Of a stretch of 64,000 bases of DNA, positions 1 through 7,398 are shown one piece after another. Under the pieces are notes generated by a model, which saw only the letters and a program-made list of their open reading frames with translations, had not been told where the DNA came from and made no database searches. Origin of the DNA: an uncultured Bacteroidales bacterium. Its GTDB lineage: Bacteria > Bacteroidota > Bacteroidia > Bacteroidales > ML635J-15. How positions within the stretch are numbered: position 1 is the stretch's first letter; every line of letters begins with the position of its first letter. The stretch covers positions 1 to 64,000 of the forward strand of contig CAJOIT010000006.1 of assembly GCA_905234755.1 (NCBI GenBank). The letters run 5' to 3'. The translations under genes and the position numbers were made by a program.

Positions 1-187
1 CGCGGACCATGGGGCATTAATCCGAATTTCTCCGGGCTATTCCCCTGTGCAGGGCAGGTTGCATACGTGTTACTCACCCGTCTGCCGGTCGCCGCCAGGG
101 TATTGCTACCCCGCGCTGCCCCTCGACTTGCATGTGTTAAGCCTCCCGCTAGCGTTCATCCTGAGCCAGGATCAAACTCTTCATTGT
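1..187 (-). rRNA. 16S ribosomal RNA, 5' end only
   Basis: Read on the minus strand this is the first ~187 nt of 16S rRNA; the rest lies beyond the left edge. The universal 5' priming region AGAGTTTGATCCTGGCTCAG is intact, followed by GGATGAACGCTAGCGGGAGG and the CGGGTGAGTAACACGTATGC segment, a form typical of Bacteroidota. The mature end is placed about 7 nt upstream of AGAGTTTG by analogy with E. coli, so it may be off by a few bases. The operon is transcribed leftward, away from guaA. Confidence 0.97.
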
Positions 188-201
188 AATTATTAATCTT
201 T

Positions 202-229
202 ACGACTTGCGTCGTGTCTTTTAAGTCGT
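202..229 (-). other. rRNA leader hairpin, possible processing stem
   Basis: In the rRNA leader an inverted repeat ACGACTT/AAGTCGT (202-208 and 223-229) can form a 7-bp stem just upstream of the 16S 5' end. Its position fits a precursor-processing or folding element, but no partner beyond the window can be checked. Confidence 0.35.
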
Positions 230-309
230 CCCGTCTCAAATCCCTGAATAAACTCTATTAGAATCTTCAAAGTTGTTAACCTGTCTTTATCTTTTGCTAC
301 TTGTCAATC

Positions 310-320
310 TTTCAAAGAAC
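310..320 (-). promoter_or_regulatory. boxA-like antitermination site in rRNA leader
   Basis: The minus-strand leader carries GTTCTTTGAAA about 120 nt upstream of 16S and about 55 nt after the predicted start. This resembles the boxA element of rRNA leaders (E. coli TGCTCTTTAACA), which recruits NusB/S10 for antitermination. It is assigned by sequence resemblance and position only. Confidence 0.5.
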
Positions 321-377
321 TTTTGTCCCCCTCCCGATGCCTTCCGGATGACCTCCGTCCCTCATCGTTTGGGATTG

Positions 378-408
378 CAAAAGTAGTGCATTTTTAATTA
401 CCACCAAA
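378..408 (-). promoter_or_regulatory. rRNA operon promoter (Bacteroidota type)
   Basis: On the minus strand TTTG (408-405) is followed by a 19-nt spacer and TACTTTTG (385-378), an exact match to the Bacteroidota sigma-ABfr consensus TTTG-N19-TAnnTTTG. Initiation would fall near 371, giving a leader of about 185 nt before 16S. This is the best promoter match in the window. Confidence 0.85.
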
Positions 409-409
409 A

Positions 410-735
410 CTTTTTTCACTTTTTTTTCAAAAAAGTTATGTTTAACTTGCAATGTATTGATATTAAATATGTTACAAAGGCAGATTTTTCGGGTTTTGCT
501 GTAAAAACACCCGTTTTTTTAATCAAAATTGCCATTTATTGCTTCTCTCAAATCGCATCGAACGGAATTTTCTGCGCGAAACCTCGGAAAAGTTGAAACA
601 ACCGATGCTTATTCCATCGTGAAAGAATCTCAACTTTGGGAAGGCAAAATTTAATTTTTAAGCTATACCTATTAATATATACATCAAACTCTGCAATTCA
701 TAAAAATACATTCTCTCCTCAATCATATTTTTTCA
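410..735. other. Non-coding gap between rRNA promoter and guaA
   Basis: This AT-rich divergent gap separates the leftward rRNA operon from guaA. Apart from a small CGGGT/ACCCG hairpin followed by T's near 490-520, nothing recognisable is seen. Short reading frames here have no support. Confidence 0.6.
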
Positions 736-743
736 TAAATTTG
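736..743 (+). promoter_or_regulatory. guaA promoter -7 element
   Basis: TAAATTTG matches the Bacteroidota TAnnTTTG element and lies 25 nt before the guaA ATG. No convincing TTG lies 19 nt upstream. Confidence 0.5.
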
Positions 744-768
744 CAATCTAAAACGAAACATAAAGACA

Positions 769-2298
769 ATGACAGAAAAAATCATCATCCTCGACTTTGG
801 TTCACAATATACTCAGTTGATAGCCAGACGAGTACGCGAACTTAACACCTATTGCGAAATACATCCCTACAACAAGATTCCAGCATTGGACGAATCGGTA
901 AAGGGCGTAATTTTGAGCGGAAGCCCCTATTCGGTGCGCGACGAAAAGGCCCTCAAGCCCGACTTATCCAACATAAAAGGCAAAATGCCGCTTCTCGGCG
1001 TTTGCTATGGAGCACAGTACCTCGCTCATTTCTACGGAGGCGAAGTCGCTCCGTCGAATTCGCGCGAATACGGTCGTGCAAACCTCAACTTTGTCAACGC
1101 TAACGATGTGCTGATGAAGGATGTACCATCAAATTCGCAGGTGTGGATGTCACATGGTGATACAATAAAGCAAATTCCTGAAAATTACGAAATTATAGCT
1201 TCTACTGCCGACGTAAAGGTAGCCGCATACAAAATCGGTGGCGAGCAGACCTGGGGCATACAGTTCCATCCCGAAGTTTACCATTCGACCGACGGCAAAA
1301 CTTTGCTGAAGAACTTCGTAGTAGGCATTTGCGGTTGCTCGCAGTCGTGGACGCCAGATTCGTTTGTCGAAACTACCATAAAGGAACTTCGCGAAAAAAT
1401 CGGTAGCGACAAGGTTGTTCTTGGACTTTCGGGCGGTGTTGACAGTTCGGTTGCAGCAGTATTGCTCAACAAGGCTATCGGAAGCCAGCTCACCTGTATA
1501 TTCGTTGACAACGGACTGCTTCGCAAGAACGAATTCTCGTCGGTGCTCGAATCGTACCGCGGAATGGGCTTGAATGTTATCGGCGTCGATGCAAAGCAGG
1601 ACTTCTACCGCGAACTTGCAGGCGTAACCGAACCCGAACGCAAGCGCAAGATTATCGGTCGTCTTTTCATCGAGACTTTCGACCGCGAAGCCAGCAAAAT
1701 CAAGGATGTGAAGTGGCTTGCACAAGGCACCATATACCCCGATGTAATTGAGTCGGCAGGCGTTCTCGGTCCGGCAGCAACAATAAAGTCGCACCACAAC
1801 GTTGGCGGTTTGCCCGAAAAGATGAACTTGAAGATTGTAGAGCCTTTGCGTCTGCTCTTCAAGGACGAAGTTCGCCGCGTAGGTAAGGCATTGAATGTCA
1901 GCAACAACATTCTTGGCCGTCATCCTTTCCCGGGACCGGGACTTGCAATCCGCATAATCGGCGACATCACCGCTCAAAAGGTTGAAATCTTGCAGAATGT
2001 TGACGATATTTTCATTCAGGGACTTCGCGAAGACGGTCTTTACGACCAGATTTGGCAGGCAGGAGCAATATTGCTTCCTGTGCAGTCGGTTGGCGTTATG
2101 GGCGACGAACGCACCTACGAGAATGTTGTGGCTCTCCGTGCAGTACACTCCACCGACGGTATGACCGCCGACTGGGTTCACCTGCCATACGAGTTCCTTG
2201 CAAAGATTTCAAACAAGATAATAAACAAGGTGAAAGGCGTAAACAGAGTTGTGTATGACATCAGCTCGAAGCCACCTGCAACAATTGAATGGGAATAG
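769..2298 (+). CDS. guaA: GMP synthase (glutamine-hydrolysing)
   Basis: GMP synthase converts XMP, ATP and glutamine to GMP in cytosolic purine synthesis. The protein has 509 residues, the normal length for the fused enzyme. The N-terminal class I amidotransferase domain carries the nucleophile C79 in GVCYG and the H167/E169 pair in QFHPE. The ATP-pyrophosphatase domain begins with the P-loop SGGVDSS (221-227), and the C-terminal dimerisation domain ends KPPATIEWE. The start follows a -7 promoter element. The last codons coincide with an 18-bp sequence repeated at 5307-5324, marking this gene's 3' end as the insertion point of the cassette that follows. The present stop is TAG; the repeat copy continues into TAA, probably the ancestral stop. 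Confidence 0.98.
   Translation: MTEKIIILDFGSQYTQLIARRVRELNTYCEIHPYNKIPALDESVKGVILSGSPYSVRDEKALKPDLSNIKGKMPLLGVCYGAQYLAHFYGGEVAPSNSREYGRANLNFVNANDVLMKDVPSNSQVWMSHGDTIKQIPENYEIIASTADVKVAAYKIGGEQTWGIQFHPEVYHSTDGKTLLKNFVVGICGCSQSWTPDSFVETTIKELREKIGSDKVVLGLSGGVDSSVAAVLLNKAIGSQLTCIFVDNGLLRKNEFSSVLESYRGMGLNVIGVDAKQDFYRELAGVTEPERKRKIIGRLFIETFDREASKIKDVKWLAQGTIYPDVIESAGVLGPAATIKSHHNVGGLPEKMNLKIVEPLRLLFKDEVRRVGKALNVSNNILGRHPFPGPGLAIRIIGDITAQKVEILQNVDDIFIQGLREDGLYDQIWQAGAILLPVQSVGVMGDERTYENVVALRAVHSTDGMTADWVHLPYEFLAKISNKIINKVKGVNRVVYDISSKPPATIEWE
2280..2297 (+). repeat. Left 18-bp direct repeat (attL-like), guaA 3' end
   Basis: AACAATTGAATGGGAATA is identical to 5307-5324. This copy encodes the last guaA codons (part of ATIEWE plus the first stop bases). 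Flanking bases differ on both sides, so the identity ends at exactly 18 bp. Confidence 0.9.
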
Positions 2299-2330
2299 GA
2301 ACGGGGAAATAATATAACTATAGTATCATT

Positions 2331-3557
2331 ATGAAAGCGAAGGCTAAATTTGTAATCAGCATAAACGAAGAATCTGCTATAGTTACGCATTATTTGCATA
2401 ACCGTAACACAAAATATGACCATACATACAAAAGTATGGCTTTAGAACTTCTCAGAGAAGACAATAGTAGCCAATCAGAAAGTGTTGTATGCGAACCATT
2501 TATACAGTATGGACTATTCCCAGAATTGAATATAATTCCATTTCCTGCACCCCAAGACCCAAAATTCACTTTTATTGATTTATTTGCTGGCATTGGTGGG
2601 TTTAGAATTGCCATGCAGAATCTTGGCGGGAAATGTGTCTTTTCATCAGAATTTGACCCCAAAGCCCAAGAAACGTACTTGGCCAACTATGGTGAAGTCC
2701 CATTCGGTGATATTACGAAAGAAAAAACGAAAAGTTATATTCCTAAAGATTTTGACATTCTTTGCGGGGGATTTCCTTGTCAGGCATTCTCTCTCGCAGG
2801 AAGAAGACTTGGTTTCAAAGATGAAACGCGTGGCACACTTTTTTTTGAGATTGAGGACATTTTGCGCAAGCACCAACCCAAAGCTTTCTTTCTTGAAAAT
2901 GTGAAAGGACTTGCTATTCATGACAAGGGAAGAACACTTGAAACCATACTCAAACACCTTGACAATGCTGGATATGATGTGGTTCCGCCACAAATATTGA
3001 ATGCCATGGATTATGGTGTGCCTCAACACAGAGAACGAATATATATAATCGGATTTCGTAAAGACCTAAATATAAATGTCGAGGATTTTCATTATCCCGA
3101 GCCGACGACTACTGGAGATAAAAGACCTAAATTCAAAGATGTGATGGAAGAGAATGAAGTTTCCGTTAAATATTATCTTTCAACAACATACGTTGAAACC
3201 CTAAAACGCCATAAAGCACGTCACGAAGCAGCAGGTCATGGATTCGGTTACAAAATTATAGATATAGATAGTGTAAGTAATGCCATTGTCGTAGGAGGTA
3301 TGGGTAGAGAATGCAACTTGCTGATTGATAATCGTCTAACAAATTTTACACCTGTTACTCGAATTAAAGGTGAAGTCAACAATGAAGGTATTCGTAGGAT
3401 GACTCCACGAGAATGGGCTCGACTGCAAGGTTTTCCAGACGATTTCAAAATTGTTGTGGCGGATGCGTCCGCATATAAGCAATTCGGCAATTCTGTTGCT
3501 ATACCAGCTATTCAGGCGACGGCAGAAAAAGAACTTCAACTATTAGGTCTAATCTAA
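2331..3557 (+). CDS. DNA (cytosine-5) methyltransferase, HpaII type (CCGG)
   Basis: This enzyme transfers a methyl group from SAM to cytosine C5 and protects host DNA. Its 408 residues hold the C5-MTase motifs in order: I FIDLFAGIGG (81-90), IV GGFPCQ with catalytic C150, VI ENV (189-191), VIII QHRERIY (from 232), IX MTPREWARLQGFPDDF (357-372) and X QFGNSVAIPAI (384-394). Text around motif I (GFRIAMQNLGGKC) and the target region (NAIVVGGMGRE) resembles M.HpaII as I recall it, so CCGG is the expected target. About 78 residues precede motif I, which is long for the family, so a downstream start such as M36 is possible. It is followed after 10 nt by the nuclease gene. Confidence 0.93.
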   Translation: MKAKAKFVISINEESAIVTHYLHNRNTKYDHTYKSMALELLREDNSSQSESVVCEPFIQYGLFPELNIIPFPAPQDPKFTFIDLFAGIGGFRIAMQNLGGKCVFSSEFDPKAQETYLANYGEVPFGDITKEKTKSYIPKDFDILCGGFPCQAFSLAGRRLGFKDETRGTLFFEIEDILRKHQPKAFFLENVKGLAIHDKGRTLETILKHLDNAGYDVVPPQILNAMDYGVPQHRERIYIIGFRKDLNINVEDFHYPEPTTTGDKRPKFKDVMEENEVSVKYYLSTTYVETLKRHKARHEAAGHGFGYKIIDIDSVSNAIVVGGMGRECNLLIDNRLTNFTPVTRIKGEVNNEGIRRMTPREWARLQGFPDDFKIVVADASAYKQFGNSVAIPAIQATAEKELQLLGLI

Positions 3558-3567
3558 TTCAACAAAT

Positions 3568-4650
3568 ATGGCTTTAACTGGAAATAAAGGAGAATGGAGT
3601 GAAATTTATGCTTTTTTTCGCTTACTTGGCGAAGGAAAAGTTCATGCTGGTGATGCTGACTTGAACAAATTAGACCTGTATTATCCAATTTTAAGCATTA
3701 TTCGCGAAGAAAGTAAACGCTATGAATATAAGCCCAATCAAGATAAACATATTTTGGTTGTTGATGAAGCAGGTAATGTGTTTGCCCGTATTTCAATGGA
3801 CAAGCTTATGAGTGAATCCAAATTGCTTCTCAACGCAATCAAGGAATCCAAACAAAGAGCATTTGCTATACCAAGTACAGAAAGCTTTATGGGCAAGATT
3901 GGTTGCACAAAACTTAAAGCACCGTCAAGAGATAAGGCAGACATCCATATTGTCATTCACGATTTGCGAACTAATATGACACCAACGTTAGGTTTTAGCA
4001 TTAAGTCGCAATTGGGAAGTCCGTCCACATTGCTCAATGCAACTGAGGCAACCAATATACGCTACCTTGTTATCGGCAAAAAAATGAACGATAAAGAATT
4101 ACAAGAAATCAATAGCATTGAAGACCATTTGCCACGAATGCAAGCTTTAGTTGAAAGAGGATACAAACTACAATATTCTGATATTGAGCATCAAACATTC
4201 AAGAATAATTTACTATTCCTTGATACATGTATGCCTGAATTCATTGCCGCTTGTCTTATTTGTGACAGTATGCCCAACTCGACATCCAAAATAAAAGATG
4301 CTGTTGAACTTGTCGCAAAACAAAACCCATTTGGTTTTACAGGTAGCGATGTTATTGCTTTTTACGAGCACAAGATGAAAGTGTTGTTGTTGGATGCGGC
4401 TCTCGGAATGACACCAGCCAAAGAATGGAAAGGTAGATACGATGCCAATGGTGGTTATTTGGTCGTTCGTAAAGATGGTGAAATTGTATGCTACCATTTT
4501 TACAACCGTAATGATGTAGAGGATTACTTATATAAAAACACTCGCTTTGAGCGTGGCAGTCGTAGTCGCCATCACTTCGGCACCTTATACCGTGGTGTTG
4601 ACGGCAAAGTCTATATCAAACTAAATCTTCAGATACGATTTAATAACTAA
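3568..4650 (+). CDS. HpaII-family type II restriction endonuclease (CCGG)
   Basis: This is the cognate nuclease of the preceding methyltransferase, predicted to cut unmethylated CCGG. The 360-residue protein shows features I recognise from R.HpaII: the N-terminal GNKGEWSEIYAF (5-16), the central LGFSIKSQLGSPSTLLNAT block (141-159) and the C-terminal CYHFYNRNDVEDYL and KLNLQIRF stretches. D125 (KADIHIV) and K146 (SIKS) are the likely metal-site residues, but these are inferred. The reading frame is complete with no frameshift, and the gene order M then R is tight, suggesting co-transcription. Confidence 0.9.
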   Translation: MALTGNKGEWSEIYAFFRLLGEGKVHAGDADLNKLDLYYPILSIIREESKRYEYKPNQDKHILVVDEAGNVFARISMDKLMSESKLLLNAIKESKQRAFAIPSTESFMGKIGCTKLKAPSRDKADIHIVIHDLRTNMTPTLGFSIKSQLGSPSTLLNATEATNIRYLVIGKKMNDKELQEINSIEDHLPRMQALVERGYKLQYSDIEHQTFKNNLLFLDTCMPEFIAACLICDSMPNSTSKIKDAVELVAKQNPFGFTGSDVIAFYEHKMKVLLLDAALGMTPAKEWKGRYDANGGYLVVRKDGEIVCYHFYNRNDVEDYLYKNTRFERGSRSRHHFGTLYRGVDGKVYIKLNLQIRFNN

Positions 4651-4657
4651 TAATGTT

Positions 4658-5305
4658 ATGGACAAATTAGCAATTGAAGTAAATACGGAGTTCAAGATAA
4701 ATCTACCCGATTCTATCCAGAATACTTTCTTTATCAAGAGTACTGATACAGAAATCTCTTTTGAAAAAGTTATTTGTAGATTGGCGAATCTTAAACTTGT
4801 CGATACCAACATAAACTTTTTGCTTCAACGCGATTTGAATATCCTTATCAAAGCAAACGAACTTGCTAATGAACCTCGCGATATTGCTTGGTTAGAAAAG
4901 AAAATAAAAAGTGATACTTTTGATTTATATGTCATAAATATAAAAGATGGTAAAACTTATTGCGTAGGCTGCTGCCAGTGCAAAACAAGTATTAGAGATA
5001 GAGTTACCCGTGACCGAGAACCATCAATAGAAGCAATGAAGTGCTTTTTCTGGAGCATAGCATTCGTACTTGACGGAACAATGCTAAATGTTCCAAAATA
5101 TATTGATATGGTAAATGGAAATCCAAACAGCGACTATGCAAAAAATGGATGGCACGGATTATACGATTTGTCATCATCAAAAAACAACGACAGAATATAT
5201 GCTCTAGACATAAACTTTGACATTCTGCGAAATCATACGATTAAAGCAGTAGAATATTGGCATACGCAAAGACAATGGTTTAACCAAGATTGGCGTGCAG
5301 ATTAA
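4658..5305 (+). CDS. Predicted second restriction endonuclease, CCGG-family PD-(D/E)xK
   Basis: The gene starts 7 nt after the HpaII-type nuclease and ends inside the right junction. The 215-residue protein is unrelated to its neighbour. D89 (FDLYVIN) followed by QCK (107-109) looks like a PD-(D/E)xK metal site. Immediately after comes TSIRDRVTRDRE (110-121). An R-(D/E)R motif placed just after the catalytic Lys is the known CCGG-reading signature of the Cfr10I/NgoMIV/BsaWI/AgeI group, and the segment resembles BsaWI-type enzymes. I therefore infer a nuclease whose site contains CCGG and is protected by the same methyltransferase. A very-short-patch repair (Vsr) role seems unlikely because no Vsr motifs are seen. 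The family assignment is moderate. Confidence 0.6.
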   Translation: MDKLAIEVNTEFKINLPDSIQNTFFIKSTDTEISFEKVICRLANLKLVDTNINFLLQRDLNILIKANELANEPRDIAWLEKKIKSDTFDLYVINIKDGKTYCVGCCQCKTSIRDRVTRDREPSIEAMKCFFWSIAFVLDGTMLNVPKYIDMVNGNPNSDYAKNGWHGLYDLSSSKNNDRIYALDINFDILRNHTIKAVEYWHTQRQWFNQDWRAD

Positions 5306-5306
5306 T

Positions 5307-5324
5307 AACAATTGAATGGGAATA
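5307..5324 (+). repeat. Right 18-bp direct repeat (attR-like)
   Basis: This is a second perfect copy of AACAATTGAATGGGAATA, lying 2 nt after the stop of the third cassette gene and directly followed by AGATT and the xseB start. It looks like the original guaA terminus left behind by insertion. Confidence 0.9.
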
Positions 5325-5329
5325 AGATT

Positions 5330-5542
5330 ATGCCGATGAAACAAAACGAAAACATATCATATGCAGCTGCTCTGGAAGAATTGGAAAAGATTCTTGCCGA
5401 CATGGAAAGCAACGAGCTCGACCTCGACACGCTTAGCGAAAAGGTAAAACGCGCGGCTTTCCTCACGAAATTGTGCAAGACCAAGCTGAGAAGCACTACC
5501 GAAGAAATCGACAAGATACTGGAGGACTGGCAAAAGGAATGA
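5330..5542 (+). CDS. xseB: Exodeoxyribonuclease VII small subunit
   Basis: XseB pairs with XseA to form exonuclease VII, which degrades single-stranded DNA. The 70-residue protein has the family's helical pattern: YAAALEELEKILADMESNELDLDTLSEKVKRA, typical of the small subunit, followed by KTKLRSTTEEIDKILED. I chose ATG 5330 (MPMKQNEN) because the in-frame ATG at 5312 lies inside the duplicated guaA end; 5336 is also possible. xseA is not adjacent. The gene probably once followed guaA directly and was separated from it by the cassette. Confidence 0.88.
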   Translation: MPMKQNENISYAAALEELEKILADMESNELDLDTLSEKVKRAAFLTKLCKTKLRSTTEEIDKILEDWQKE

Positions 5543-5577
5543 TTTGAAAGATTCGATGATTTGAAGATTCAAGGATT

Positions 5578-5607
5578 TGTAGCATCGCAATGCTTTGCGA
5601 TGGTTCA
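5578..5607. repeat. Dispersed palindromic repeat, CATCGCAA family, copy 1
   Basis: The core CATCGCAATGCTTTGCGATG (5583-5602) forms an 8-bp perfect stem with a 4-nt loop. The same 30-nt context recurs at 22714-22743 and, with one difference, near 22870-22899. Here it fills the gap just before the DUF4159 start. Confidence 0.8.
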
Positions 5608-5620
5608 AAAAAATAAAAAG

Positions 5621-6271
5621 ATGATGCGCAAACTATTAGTTACAATAATATTCATTGCGGTAACAACGAGTTCGTTCGGACAGATACGAATAGCCCTCGG
5701 CAAGTACAGCGGAGGCGGCGACTGGTACGCCAACCCCACTTCGTTGCCAAACCTCATCAAGTTCTGCAACGAGAACCTCGGCACCAACATCGACCCCGAA
5801 CCTGCAACCGTAGAATTCGGCAGTGCCGACCTGTTCAACTATCCGTTTGTACACATTACTGGTCACGGCAATATAATTCTCAGCGATTTTGAAGTAGAAA
5901 ATCTTCGCAATTACCTCATCGGAGGCGGATTTCTCCACATTGACGACAACTACGGACTTGATGCCTACGTCCGCGACCAGATGAAAAAAGTTTTTCCCGA
6001 ACTCGAATTCGTGGAACTTCCCTACACTCACGAGATTTACCACCAGAAATACGATTTTCCGAACGGTCTGCCCAAAGTCCACGAACACGACAACAAGCCA
6101 CCACAGGGATTCGGCATAATTTATCAGGGACGCCTGGTTGTTTTCTACAGCTACGAATGCGACCTCGGCGATGGCTGGGAATCGCAGTCGGTTCACCACG
6201 ATTCTGAGGAAATACGCACCAAAGCACTGAAGATGGGTGCCAATATTATTAACTATGTGTTTGAAAATTAA
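5621..6271 (+). CDS. DUF4159 domain secreted protein
   Basis: This is a predicted exported protein of 216 residues. A signal peptide (MMRKLLVTIIFIAVTTSSFG) precedes the mature QIRIALGKYSGGGDWYANP. Motifs HITGHGNI, GGGFLHIDDNYG and GGWE-like DGWESQSVHHD match my recollection of the DUF4159 family, whose function is unknown but whose fold resembles glutamine-amidotransferase-like domains. I chose 5621 (or 5624) because the frame upstream of it is made of a dispersed repeat and the signal peptide begins there. It follows xseB closely and may share its transcript. Confidence 0.75.
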   Translation: MMRKLLVTIIFIAVTTSSFGQIRIALGKYSGGGDWYANPTSLPNLIKFCNENLGTNIDPEPATVEFGSADLFNYPFVHITGHGNIILSDFEVENLRNYLIGGGFLHIDDNYGLDAYVRDQMKKVFPELEFVELPYTHEIYHQKYDFPNGLPKVHEHDNKPPQGFGIIYQGRLVVFYSYECDLGDGWESQSVHHDSEEIRTKALKMGANIINYVFEN

Positions 6272-6283
6272 ATAAGTAAAGAT

Positions 6284-6730
6284 ATGAGAAGAATAGTAAC
6301 AGTAGTCCTGATGCTTACGGTTTTGTTCGGAAGCGCACAGGCATGGAAGCCAACAAAAGGCGAAGCTAAGAAAATTACAAAGGGGTTAATTTCGGCAATA
6401 ATGTCGGGTGATTTAAAAAAGTCGCTTGATTATTTTGCGCCAGAATATGTAAGCGAACAGCATGACAGTTTCCTTGAAGGACGCACCGAACAATTCGTGA
6501 TGGAGTTTATCGGTGGTGTGCCAGTAACGAAAGAAGGCAAACAATTGGACTTCATTACACCAAAACAAAAGAACATTGCATCTATGAAAATAAAGGATGT
6601 GGTCATAATAGGCGAGACAATGTACTCGGTAGTCGAGGTAACACTCAAGGACGGAAGCAAATATACTACAGACCTTAATATCGCAGTAGTTGACGGAGAA
6701 ATGCTAAGATTCTGGGGAGCTGTAGGGTAA
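6284..6730 (+). CDS. Small secreted protein, possible NTF2-like fold
   Basis: I do not recognise a named family. The 148-residue protein has a signal peptide ending near AQA (MRRIVTVVLMLTVLFGSAQA) followed by an alpha+beta domain. The helical KGEAKKITKGLISAIMSGD segment followed by mixed strands suits NTF2/SnoaL-like lipoprotein-type domains, but this is a guess from pattern. It starts 12 nt after the DUF4159 gene, so both are probably co-transcribed and periplasmic. Confidence 0.65.
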   Translation: MRRIVTVVLMLTVLFGSAQAWKPTKGEAKKITKGLISAIMSGDLKKSLDYFAPEYVSEQHDSFLEGRTEQFVMEFIGGVPVTKEGKQLDFITPKQKNIASMKIKDVVIIGETMYSVVEVTLKDGSKYTTDLNIAVVDGEMLRFWGAVG

Positions 6731-6743
6731 AAAAAGTTGAAAG

Positions 6744-6773
6744 TTGAACGGCGAAGCCCTCAACGAAGTTAAA
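6744..6773. repeat. Dispersed repeat, GAAGCCCTCAACGAAG family
   Basis: Thirty bases here are the exact reverse complement of 54025-54054; the shared core includes GGCGAAGCCCTCAACGAAG. A shorter copy of the family is at 54106-54126. All lie in non-coding gaps. Confidence 0.75.
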
Positions 6774-6820
6774 GTTGAACGGCACGATGCTTTGAGCTGT
6801 TTCAATGATTCAAAAATTCA

Positions 6821-6872
6821 AAAACGGAATCGGTTCTTGAAACAAGTTCAAGATGACATTCCGTTTTTTTTG
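6821..6872 (+). terminator. Terminator-like hairpin built from a dispersed repeat
   Basis: Nested inverted repeats ACGGAAT/ATTCCGT and CTTGAA/TTCAAG enclose ACAAG and are followed by eight T's. The inner part belongs to the GAAACAAGTTC repeat family also seen at 22795, 22937 and 54184. It is well placed to end the xseB-DUF4159 transcript. Confidence 0.65.
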
Positions 6873-6958
6873 TTTCTGTTTTTGCTTATTGTTCAATGAT
6901 TGCTCCTCAACCTTTTCGGTACAATATTTGTTATAAAAACGCAAAAATCATATTGACT

Positions 6959-7384
6959 ATGAAACGATTATATTTTGCTTTTTGCATTTTTACAATAATG
7001 ATACTTTTTGTGCCTAATATTGAAATGTCAGCACAAACGGTTAGAAATTCAAGCTACTCATCAATTGGGCATATCGACAGCGACGGAACTATTCGCAATT
7101 CTAGCTACTCGACCATTGGGCATATCGATAGCGACGGAACTATTCGCAATTCTAGCTACAGCACAATCGGGCATATTGATAATGACGGAACTATCCGCAA
7201 TTCAAGCTACAGCACAATTGGTCATGTCGATAAAGACGGAACGGTACGAAATTCAAGCTACAGCACAATTGGGCATATCGACAGTGACGGAACAGTCCGC
7301 AACTCCAGTTATTCCACAATAGGCCACGCCAAAGGCATTAAACGAGAATGGGCTGCCGTGTGGTTTTTCTTTGATTTCTTTTAA
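6959..7384 (+). CDS. Secreted 17-residue repeat protein (beta-flower-like)
   Basis: The 141-residue protein has a signal peptide (MKRLYFAFCIFTIMILFVPN) and then five near-identical tandem repeats of 17 residues, consensus [VI]RNSSYSTIGHIDSDGT, plus a truncated sixth ending GHAKG and a short aromatic tail (WAAVWFFFDFF). The layout matches proteins I recall being named 5-fold beta-flower proteins in Bacteroidota, whose function is unknown. The DNA repeat period is 51 bp. ATG 6959 is chosen because the signal peptide starts there. The gene converges on the ompA-like gene 14 bp away. Confidence 0.75.
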   Translation: MKRLYFAFCIFTIMILFVPNIEMSAQTVRNSSYSSIGHIDSDGTIRNSSYSTIGHIDSDGTIRNSSYSTIGHIDNDGTIRNSSYSTIGHVDKDGTVRNSSYSTIGHIDSDGTVRNSSYSTIGHAKGIKREWAAVWFFFDFF

Positions 7385-7398
7385 AAAAGAAACCTTTT

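Larger units (their letters stand above)
2280..5324 (+). mobile_element. Integrase-less restriction-modification mini-island in guaA 3' end
   Basis: About 3.0 kb containing only a C5-methyltransferase and two predicted nucleases is bounded by perfect 18-bp direct repeats. The left repeat completes guaA; the right repeat is followed within a few bases by xseB. Removing one repeat plus the cassette would leave guaA ending in TAA and xseB starting 4 nt later, a plausible ancestral operon. The 3' end of guaA is a known integration site for genomic islands, but no recombinase gene is present here. The interior looks AT-richer and uses different codons from guaA by eye. Site-specific integration in trans or recombination at the repeats are both possible. 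Confidence 0.75.

Noticed and set aside
490..520. Terminator upstream of guaA
   Set aside because: A weak CGGGT/ACCCG hairpin with T's exists on the plus strand, but no plus-strand transcript enters from the left, so a terminator role is unsupported.
1150..2181. 343-codon minus-strand frame inside guaA
   Set aside because: It is an antisense shadow of guaA; codon pattern and conservation belong to the plus-strand enzyme.
2331..5305. Very-short-patch repair (Vsr) nuclease in the cassette
   Set aside because: C5-methylase loci often carry vsr, but the third gene lacks recognisable Vsr motifs and shows a restriction-enzyme-like QCK-TSIRDR pattern.
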